Below are positions 55,584-64,000 of a stretch of 64,000 bases of DNA, one piece after another. The number at the start of each line of letters is the position of its first letter. The first letter of the stretch is position 1. The DNA comes from Tetraselmis striata (Eukaryota; Chlorophyta; Chlorodendrophyceae; Chlorodendrales; Chlorodendraceae), in assembly GCA_006384855.1 (NCBI GenBank), contig VCJN01001326.1, positions 62,001-126,000 of the forward strand, written 5' to 3'. The notes beneath the pieces were generated by a model that searched no databases, had not been told where the DNA came from, and was given only the letters and a program-made list of their open reading frames with translations. Both the position numbers and the translations under genes were made by a program.

Positions 55584-56632
55584 CCCCTCCTCACTGGTTG
55601 CAGGTGCAATATTGTAGTTCATGATGCGCGAGTTTAAGGCCTCAAACTGCTGGCGGGACGCAAGTGGCTTCGTGAAGGTGTCAGCCAGCATGTCAGCAGT
55701 GGGCACATAGTACACCTTGATTTTCTTTGAGCGCTGTGCATCTCGCACGAAGTGAAGTCGGATGTCCAGGTGCTTGGTCCGGGCTGAGGTCACGTCGTTG
55801 GTGGCGATTGTAATACATGCCTGGTTGTCCTCTCCGATTGCTGTGGCGCCGTCCTTCCTGAATCCCAGTTCTGATAGCATCTGCCTCAAGAACATTGCCT
55901 CCTGCGCTGTGACACAAAGCGCTATATATATATTCTGCCTTTGCTGTCGAGAGTGCTACCAATGGCTGAAGCTTGGATAGGTAGCTGACGGCTGCTTCTG
56001 CAAGAAAGAATACAGAACCGCTTGTCGACTTGCACTGACTAGGATACGTTGTTGGAAAGTTAGCATTGCTGTAACCATGAAGACGAAACTCGCATTCTCT
56101 TCCGAAAGTCAGTCCCCGGTCATGGGTTGATGCCGAGCAGGTAGGGCATATTGCTCGGGGCACAACCCCTCCTGTCTTGGCGGCTGTGGCCCCTCCTGTG
56201 CCTCCTTGAGCTTGAGTTTGGCAAGGAGAGACATGATGCAAGGGAGTCAGGTACACAGTCGGAGAGACTGGCAGGGGGGGCTTTGCCAAAGTTGAGACGA
56301 TCGGTTGTCACAGCCACAATCAGAGAGTGGAGCTGAGTGGGGCTGAGAAGGGGGCAGAAGAGCTCGGAGCTGGGTCGCTTCTCAGGTAGGGAACGGTCGA
56401 GTTTTGCCAAGAGAGAGCTGGCCAGGGGTTTGACAAATCGTTTGAGAGAGGCACACAGTTTCCCCTCCTCAGCAACGAAGCTGCTGGCACAAAGTAAGCA
56501 CAAAGCTGGCACGAAGTAGGCGAGCACACAGCTCCAGGCACACATGCACACAGGCACACAGGCACGAAGAACTGAACAGCAGGCTAGAACCAGTGGAAGC
56601 TTTGAGTCGTGTAGCTAGCCATAACCTCTTGA

Positions 56633-57095
56633 TGTTCGGAGAATTCCTAGCTTGCTGTTGGGACATAGTCTGGGAGATCAGAATATTGTAATTACAAATG
56701 ATGAGAAATGTCCCGTTATATTCTCATCTGCAGAATGCCCTTGCTAGGGGCATGCTCCATCTGCTCATCTGTCCATTTCTCATGCTTCTTGATCTGGTTC
56801 CAATATCTAAAAGGCTATTCAGGTTCAGTCGGACACCTGTCAGAAATCTGGGTGTGTTTGATGAAGTGTTGTATGAGGCATGTCTTCACATGCCTCACAC
56901 CTGTCTTGCTCTGCAGGTCCAGTATATGTCACTTGATAGTACCAGTACATTCCATCATTTCTGCGCAGTAGCCGTAATTTATACTGCACTATGACGAATA
57001 TATTATCATCAGGCCTATTTGCCTATAAGCCAGATGGGCTCACTTACACTTCAGTGGACCAGTTGATCACCTGCTTCGACCAGTGTTCGTCAACA
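56633..57095 (-). repeat. copia LTR 2 (shared middle LTR)
   Basis: Same length and ends as LTR 1, with only a few substitutions. Confidence 0.88.
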
Positions 57096-57797
57096 CCCCT
57101 CCTCACTAGTTGCAGGTGCAATATTGTAGTTCATGATGCGCGAGTTTAAGGCCTCAAACTGCTGGCGGGACGCAAGTGGCTTCGTGAAGGTGTCAGCCAG
57201 CATGTCAGCAGTGGGCACATAGTACACCTTGATTTTCTTTGAGCGCTGTGCATCTCGCACGAAGTGAAGTCGGATGTCCAGGTGCTTGGTCCGGGCTGAG
57301 GTCACGTCGTTGGTGGCGATTGTAATACATGCCTGGTTGTCCTCTCCGATTGCTGTGGCGCCGTCCTTCCTGAATCCCAGTTCTGATAGCATCTGCCTCA
57401 AGAACATTGCCTCCTGCGCTGTGACACAAAGCGCTATATATTCTGCCTTTGCTGTCGAGAGTGCTACCAATGGCTGAAGCTTGGATAGGTAGCTGACGGC
57501 TGCTTCTGCAAGAAAGAATACAGAACCGCTTGTCGACTTGCACTGACTAGGATACGTTGTTGGAAAGTTAGCATTGCTGTAACCATGAAGACGAAACTCG
57601 CATTCTCTTCCGAAAGTCAGTCCCCGGTCATGGGTTGATGCCGAGCAGGTAGGGCATATTGCTCGGGGCACAACCCCTCCTGTCTTGGCGGCTGTGGCCC
57701 CTCCTGTGCCTCCTTGAGCTTGAGTTTGGCAAGGAGAGACATGATGCAAGGGAGTCAGGTACACAGTCGGAGAGACTGGCAGGGGGGGCTTTGCCAA
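57090..57797 (-). CDS. copia pol, RNase H part
   Basis: A 235-residue ORF with copia RNase H motifs: STSGSVFFLAEAAVSYLSK, LVALSTAKAEYIAL, EDNQACITIA, TKHLDIRLHFVRDA and the terminal DMLADTFTKPLA. A second, broken copy lies at 55600-56290. It belongs to a broken element. Confidence 0.88.
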   Translation of the reverse strand: MAKPPLPVSPTVYLTPLHHVSPCQTQAQGGTGGATAAKTGGVVPRAICPTCSASTHDRGLTFGRECEFRLHGYSNANFPTTYPSQCKSTSGSVFFLAEAAVSYLSKLQPLVALSTAKAEYIALCVTAQEAMFLRQMLSELGFRKDGATAIGEDNQACITIATNDVTSARTKHLDIRLHFVRDAQRSKKIKVYYVPTADMLADTFTKPLASRQQFEALNSRIMNYNIAPATSEEGC

Positions 57798-58140
57798 AGT
57801 TGAGACGATCGGTTGTCACAGCCACAATCAGAGAGTGGAGCTGAGTGGGGCTGAGAAGGGGGCAGAAGAGCTCGGAGCTGGGTCGCTTCTCAGGTAGGGA
57901 ACGGTCGAGTTTTGCCAAGAGAGAGCTGGCCAGGGGTTTGACAAATCGTTTGAGAGAGGCACACAGTTTCCCCTCCTCAGCAGCGAAGCTGCTGGCACAA
58001 AGTAAGCACAAAGCTGGCACGAAGTAGGCGAGCACACAGCTCCATGCACACATGCACACAGGCACACAGGCACGAAGAACTGAACAGCAGGCTAGAAGCA
58101 GTGGAAGCTTTGAGTTGTGTAGCTAGCCATAACCTCTTGA

Positions 58141-58601
58141 TGTTCGGAGAATTCCTAGCTTGCTGTTGGGACAGAGTCTGGGAGATCAGAATATTGTAAT
58201 TACAAATGATGAGAAATGTCCCATTATATTCTCATCTGCAGAATGCCCTTGCTAGGGGCATGCTCCATCTGCTCATCTGTCCATTTCTCATGCTTCTTGA
58301 TCTGGTTCCAATATCTAAAAGGCTATTCAGGTTCAGTCGGACACCTGTCAGAAATCTGGGTGTGTTTGATGAAGTGTTATATGAGGCATGTCTTCACATG
58401 CCTCACACCTGTCTTGCTCTGCAGGTCCAGTATATGTCACTTGATAGTACCAGTACATTCCATCATTTCTGCGCAGTAGCCGTAATTTATACTGCACTAT
58501 GACGAATATATTATCATCAGGCCTATTTGCCTATAAGCCAGATGGGCTCACTTACACTTCAGTGGACCAGTTGATCACCTGCTTCGACCAGTGTTCGTCA
58601 A
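58141..58601 (-). repeat. copia LTR 3
   Basis: Third copy. It meets a poly-C run at its right end. Confidence 0.88.
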
Positions 58602-58628
58602 CCCCCCCCCCCCCCCCCCCCCCCCCCC
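58602..58628. repeat. 27-base poly-C tract bordering the copia array
   Basis: Directly right of LTR 3. Confidence 0.95.
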
Positions 58629-58997
58629 ACCCCCCTGCCCCTTGTCGACGCGGCACAGAGCCGCTTGCACAACCGCGAAGAGCGCCAACGTTCCCAGATT
58701 GCCAGCGGCGCGTAGCATCAACGGTGTCCCGGCCCTTGCCTAGCAGGTTTCCCTGGCGAACGGACTGACGTCGGCAGGCGGTGCGGCGGCGTGGCACAGT
58801 GAGGGGACGGTACCGAGGCGGCCTGCTCGCTGGCGGGAGCCGGCACCACCGCTGCAACCGCCGGAATTCCGGTCGCCACCGCGGACTGCACGGCGGATTC
58901 CTAGCAGCTGATGGGACGCAGTTGATACCTCGGACGAGGAGCTTCAGGGCCGAAATACCAGGCGGGTCGCGAGAGCCGGGTCGGGGGCGGGGGCGGC

Positions 58998-59488
58998 ATG
59001 TCCTACACGATTAACCTCAGCAAGGCCGGCGCGCCGGGGGCCGCGTCCGCGCCGCTGGGGAGCCCGAGCAAGGATCACCGGCACAAGGTGCGCCCATAAC
59101 TATATCTGACGCTCTGTGAGCACTGCAGGCGTCGCTTGCGCTGGGGGGCGTACCCCCTGGACTGGAACGCTCAACCGCAGAGCTCACACATGGTTGCTGC
59201 CAACTAGATGAGGCAGCGGCACTTAGTTGGTCTCTATATATGATTTATGGACATTTATACTGGAAGGCAGATGTTTCTGGCTTCTTGTGCCTAGTTGCTT
59301 ATACCCCCCTCCTCCAGGATATCTCAACGTGCGTCCATTTGCTTCCACAATCAATCGCTGCGGCAGTGCTAACCCGGCGTGTCTGCTCGCCAGGGGAAAC
59401 AGCCACGGGTGGCGCTGCTGCTGCTCCTGGCGGGCGGGGTGTACGCGATGGCGGTGGTGTCGCGCATGTACAGCAACCCCGGCCCAAG
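58998..59488 (+). CDS. Small single-pass membrane protein, partial gene
   Basis: Exon 58998-59087 (MSYTINLSKAGAPGAASAPL to DHRHK, donor GTGCGC) joins in frame to exon 59394-59488, which encodes a hydrophobic helix (VALLLLLAGGVYAMAVV) followed by SRMYSNPGPR and a GTGCGC donor. The result would be a short protein with a Ser/Ala-rich head and one transmembrane segment. A following coding patch at about 59650-59750 (AKAIVPRPKGAAYELRVHGF) could be the next exon, but its phase does not match. Family not recognised. Confidence 0.5.
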
Positions 59489-59879
59489 GTGCGCTGCGCC
59501 TTTCATGCCCCCCATGCAGCGGCGGACTCGTCCACCAGCACACACACGCGCTGCTCCATGACTGGGATCACCCGGCGCTTGTGTACATGCGGCGGCTCGA
59601 GGCCACATGGCTGCGCACGGTGGATGATACCAGGTCACCACGCCGCTGCTGCCGCCATGCCGCAGGCGCTGGCGAAGGCGATTGTGCCGCGTCCAAAGGG
59701 GGCCGCCTACGAGTTGCGCGTGCATGGGTTCGTAGCCGAGACAGGTGGGGGCAGGCAAGGAGCTGGCAGCGGGGGTGACGGTGATGCGCTGATGATAATG
59801 CGGGCATGATGATGGTGATGGGGACGGGGATGCAAGGACGGGGACGGGGATGTGGTGATGTGGTGATGGGGATGGTGCG

Positions 59880-60370
<491 letters not shown>

Positions 60371-61086
60371 GAAGATAAGAAGATCGGCAACACTTGCTTA
60401 GCGGGAAGTGATACTAGCAACAAGCGCTCTAGAACAGCAAGCAACAACATGGCCCTAACAGTCTGAGGGCGTCAATGTTACGAAGAGCACCGCCGGGGAT
60501 ATTGTTGACAGGGTACATACTGCCATCATCAAACCCAGCAGCGGTGTTACATGAGTTTGTCAGCTTAGGCACTGTTTGATTGGTACTAGACATTGATTGA
60601 TTGTGCCAATTGCTGCCAAATGGGAGCGATGCGATGTTCGCACACCTGTTAAATTTAGGACAAAACGAAAAGGTAGATAAACTCTATCTTGCTTTAGAGA
60701 TGCGAAGGTGACGTTTTGCGCTACGATATTGATTATGGCCTGGATGTACTCACGGAAGGTGATTAATATAGGAAAGGTCACTTTCCCGTGTTTACACAAT
60801 CATATCATTCACCGGATGTTGCCGAGGAGCAAAGGCTGCGGCAGCCCGTCAATTGACGAACGCATTAGGCACTATATATGTTTGCTTTAAAAAGGCCAGG
60901 ATGCACATGGATGTTTATTGCCGGACAGTGTCTCACTCATCAGTCTATTTTCAGGGCACTGTCGGATGTATCCAGAGCAGGGGGTCAGGGTGGCTTCGTT
61001 GCCTTGTTGTAGCTTGCTGGGCTTGCGGCTGTCTTGGGCTGATGCAGCAAGTCCGTATCGCTGTTTTCCTTTCGTTGTGTCGGTGC

Positions 61087-61635
61087 TCATATCAGCGCGC
61101 CCTCGGCAAAGCTCATGGGACTGGCAGTATGACGCACCTTGCGCTTTCCCAATATGGTCCTGCGCTGTGGACTGCTTGGCGGGCTGGTGGGCGAATCCGG
61201 GCCGTCGTACACCGGGCTGGTGGGTGAATCCGGGCCGTCGTACACCGGGCTGGTGGGCGAATATATCGGGCTGCCGATAAAACCCGGGGCATATCTTGGG
61301 CTGTCGGGCGGGCTGCCGACGACGTAATTCGGGTCGTACACCGGGCTGTCGGGCGAATACACCGGGCTATTACTGATAGGCGAATAATCCGGGTTGGAGG
61401 GCGCATACGCCGGATGGTACACGCCGCGGTCGTCCCTGACGGTCCATGTCGGGTCCATCTCCATGTCGTGTGGGTCCATGAGCACCAGGTTGACCATATG
61501 TTGCTGCCGTGAGGTGGTGACCCTGAATAACCGGCCGTGGCCGTCGTATATCGGGGAATGTGGCGATGGGTATTCATGGTGGTAACGTCCCGCGGCCCAT
61601 CGATAGGGATGGTAAGAGTATGTTGGCAGGCCCAT
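61087..61635 (-). CDS. CTD-like heptad protein, copy B (diverged)
   Basis: An intact 182-residue ORF from [11 protein letters not shown]. It keeps the N-terminal [19 protein letters not shown] block and the C-terminal [20 protein letters not shown] block of its paralogues. The middle has drifted from clean heptads to [18 protein letters not shown]-type repeats and YSPDSP/YSPTSP words. Conserved ends with a changing proline/serine/tyrosine middle suggest a real protein family. Function unknown. Confidence 0.7.
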   Translation of the reverse strand: MGLPTYSYHPYRWAAGRYHHEYPSPHSPIYDGHGRLFRVTTSRQQHMVNLVLMDPHDMEMDPTWTVRDDRGVYHPAYAPSNPDYSPISNSPVYSPDSPVYDPNYVVGSPPDSPRYAPGFIGSPIYSPTSPVYDGPDSPTSPVYDGPDSPTSPPSSPQRRTILGKRKVRHTASPMSFAEGALI

Positions 61636-62225
61636 CCTGATGCAGTGAGTGATGTCGGCCGAGTGCAAGGGTGTCTAAGGTCGAAAGCGACGGCCGCGGA
61701 AACGAGTCTCAACTATTGCTCGCGGCACTGCAGAAGTTAAAACACTAGCTAGCGCCGAACGGCAGTATCGAGACTACACAGGTGAGGTGTCAGAATACAG
61801 GCGCCCTTAGAGGCAACTGCATTCAACCTGTTGGTGATGAGTGTATTCTGGTGGCTAGGTAGTGGCGGCGCCTACTTCATCGCCGCCGGCTGACAAATGA
61901 CATGCAGTCCCGCCCGCACTGATGCCGTGCTGAGCCTCCGCTGCTGGCACGCGCTGCTCTCCCGATGACAGCACGCAACACGCGGCATTCTGTGAAGTAG
62001 CGAAGCAGCAAGCGAGCGGCACTCAGCACCAAATAAATCGCACTTCACGCGACGGTATAAATAAATGATTTAGCGACAAATCGCTATAAATCTCGGCATA
62101 TTTAAAATTTCAAAAGTTCTAAATCGGACAAAGGCACATGACAGTATGGTCGCGTAAGGCGGGTGCTATACCCAGGACGTTGTTGAAATTGTATCATCCG
62201 TGTAGATTCGGCGGATATTGTAGCG

Positions 62226-62454
62226 ACCATGGTCGGACTGCAGTATCTACTGCACTGCAGATTGCAGAAACTGCAGCCTGCAACTAAGCTACTGCACTGC
62301 AGCCTGCAGTACTTCCCGAAAAAGGGGTTGCAGTGCAGTTACCCAAAGTTCCCGAAATAAATGCCCTTCACTATCCCGCCCTTCCCTATAATCAACAATT
62401 TCAGGGCTACTACAACCTGCACTGCAGCCTACAGTAATGCAGCCTGTTGATTCC
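62226..62454. repeat. CTGCAG-rich junction segment
   Basis: About a dozen CTGCAG/TGCAG words in 229 bases, including two copies of CTGCACTGCAGCCTGCAG-like sequence, lie exactly between duplication copies B and C. Confidence 0.8.
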
Positions 62455-64000
62455 GGGCCATCATAAATGGATATGCATCGGCAGCCTCTGATACGATATA
62501 TGCCATAAAGAGTTCTGGGCAGGTTCCAGCTCAGTGGGCAGGCGCCGCCTTGTTGTCATTACTTTTACATGGCCAGGAGCTTGCATGGTCCGGGTCTCCT
62601 GGATCCGCCTTGCCGGGACGATTGATGAGCCAGATGAGTGCAGAAATCGCCCTTGTGTCGGCTCTGCAGATGGTTGGATCCGATGTTGACGACAGGCATG
62701 GCTCGTCAAGATCCCTTCTGCCAACTGGTTAGAGGAGAGCTCTTCGTCAGCTATTGACAATCATCCAGCGCAACGCGGCCCTAGTCTGAGGGCGTCAATG
62801 TAAAGAAGAGCACCGCTGGAGGTATTCTCGACAGGATGCATACTCCCATCATCAAACCCAGCAGCGGTTTTAAAAGAGTTTGTCAGCTTAGGCACTGTTT
62901 GATTGGGTAATAGACACCGGTCGATTGTGCCTATTGCTGCAAAATAAGAGCAATGCAATGTTCACAAATTCGTGAACTAGAGGACAAAAAGAGAAAGTAG
63001 ATAAACACAACCTTGCTTGGCAGGTGCCAGGGTGACGCTTCGCGCTACGGTGTTGATTATGGCATGGATGTACTGACGAAAGGATTATTATAACAAATGT
63101 CACTTTGCCGCGTTTACACAATTATATCATTCACCGGATGTTGCCGAGGAGCAAAGGCTGCAGCCGCCCGTCAATTGACGAACGCATTAGGCACTATATT
63201 TGTTTGCTTAAAAAAGGCCAGGATGCACCTAAATAACCTGGATGTTTATTGCATGACAATTTCTCACTCATCAGTCTATCTTCAGCGCACTGTCGGATGT
63301 ACCCAGAGCAGGGGTCAAGGTGGCTTCGTTGCCTTGTTGTAGCTTGCTGGGCTTGCGGCTGCCTTGGGCTGATGCAGCACGTCCGTGTCGCTGTTTTCCT
63401 TTCGTTGTGTCGGTGCTCATATCAGCGCGCCCTCGGCAAAGCTCATGGGACTGGCAGTATGACGCACCTTGCGCTTTCCCAATATAGTCCTGCGCTGTGG
63501 ATTGCTTGGCGGGCTGGTGGGCGAATACGCCGGGCTGGTGGGCGAAAATTCCGGGCTGGTGGGCGAAAACGCCGGGCTGGTGGGCGAAAATTCCGGGCTG
63601 GTGGGCGAATACGCTGGGCTGGTAGGCGAATACGCCGGGCTGGTAGGCGCATACGCCGGGCTGGTAGGCGCATACGGGCTGGTAGGCCAATACTCATCCG
63701 CCGGACTGGGGGGCGAAAACACCGGGCTGGTAGCCGCATACGCCGGATGGTACCCGCCGCGGTCGTCCCTGATGGTCCACGTCGGGTCCATATCCATGTC
63801 GTGTGGGTCTGTGAGCACCATGTTGACCATATGTTGCTGCTGTGTGGCTCTGTCCCCGAATCCGTAGCCGTAGCCGTAGCCGTAGCCGTAGCCGTAGCCG
63901 CCATATCCCGGGGAATGTGGCGATGGGTATTCATGGTAGTAACGTTCCGTGAACAGAGGATCGGGATGGGCAGAGTATGTTGGCATGCCCATCCTGATCC
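62455..64000. repeat. Segmental duplication, copy C (runs off the window)
   Basis: Matches copy A from about 47797 onward at high identity. Continues beyond the window end. Confidence 0.9.
63417..63992 (-). CDS. CTD-like heptad protein, copy C (best preserved)
   Basis: An intact 191-residue ORF from [19 protein letters not shown] run (CCGTAG hexamer repeat), then the [18 protein letters not shown] block, then about ten proline/serine heptads of the pattern [21 protein letters not shown], closely like the YSPTSPS repeat of the RNA polymerase II CTD but with Ala or Glu at position 7. It ends with [20 protein letters not shown]. It is far too short to be a polymerase subunit and has no polymerase domain. 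A role as a CTD mimic or partner of CTD-binding factors is inference only. The likely 5' UTR lies beyond the window. Confidence 0.78.
   Translation of the reverse strand: MGMPTYSAHPDPLFTERYYHEYPSPHSPGYGGYGYGYGYGYGYGFGDRATQQQHMVNMVLTDPHDMDMDPTWTIRDDRGGYHPAYAATSPVFSPPSPADEYWPTSPYAPTSPAYAPTSPAYSPTSPAYSPTSPEFSPTSPAFSPTSPEFSPTSPAYSPTSPPSNPQRRTILGKRKVRHTASPMSFAEGALI

Larger units (their letters stand above)
55121..58602 (-). mobile_element. Ty1/copia LTR retrotransposon, broken tandem array
   Basis: Three LTRs of about 463 bp (55121-55583, 56633-57095, 58141-58601) alternate with two incomplete internal regions of about 1.05 kb. The internal regions carry the RNase H end of a copia-type pol. The LTRs differ by only a few bases, so the array is young. 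On the minus strand, just inside each LTR, AGAGGTTATGG resembles the half-initiator-tRNA primer site used by copia-like elements. The middle LTR is shared, as in arrays formed by recombination between LTRs. The element is broken. Confidence 0.9.

Noticed and set aside
63417-63992. Fragment of the RNA polymerase II largest subunit gene.
   Set aside because: The ORF has its own conserved N- and C-terminal blocks shared by three paralogues and no polymerase sequence, so it is not a cut-off RPB1 tail.

Overview
The window is nuclear DNA of a GC-rich eukaryote. Host genes are split by GT-AG introns and some GC-AG introns. Start codons have Kozak-like contexts, and there are LTR, SINE-like and DNA transposons, microsatellites and long G/C homopolymers. 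A green-lineage alga is the best guess: the LENG1-like protein has the plant-type N-terminus, degenerate TTTAGGG/CCCTAAA-type motifs are scattered through 26-38 kb, and a Ty1/copia element has a half-tRNA-like primer site. This assignment is inference; there is no rRNA or organelle marker.

Layout. 1-11.5 kb: a Ty3/gypsy-like LTR element on the minus strand, three long ORFs, 2-3 % LTR divergence, and a PHD finger after the integrase. 11.6-14.0 kb: a TIR-bounded DNA element holding a satellite-like higher-order repeat. 15.8-17.2 kb: a TTAA-flanked small element with an RGG-box ORF. 18.4-24.2 kb: a 5.8 kb piggyBac-like transposon inserted into a SINE-like repeat whose halves flank it. 26.6-27.3 kb: an ankyrin-like gene fragment. 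28.4-38.9 kb (-): a DEAH-box RNA helicase closest to TDRD9/Spindle-E, about 13 exons. 39.3-43.4 kb (-): an Asteroid-like XPG/PIN protein. 45.2-47.1 kb (+): a complete LENG1-like gene, 6 exons, 251 aa. 46.4-49.8, 59.9-62.2 and 62.5-64 kb: three copies of a duplicated segment, each with a minus-strand gene for a small protein bearing RNA polymerase II CTD-like heptads. 50.1-53.8 kb: inverted repeats around a gene with about ten tandem copies of one small exon. 55.1-58.6 kb: a broken Ty1/copia tandem array bounded on both sides by poly-C. 59.0-59.5 kb: part of a small membrane-protein gene.

The core host genes (helicase, Asteroid-like, LENG1-like) look like ordinary RNA-processing or nuclease-fold genes. 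No operon logic applies. The most unusual signals are the tandem exon array, the CTD-like small-protein family, the C/G homopolymers placed next to splice sites, and the piggyBac-like element that lacks a TTAA duplication. All exon boundaries were inferred by eye from reading frame, splice dinucleotides and family resemblance; none has transcript support here.
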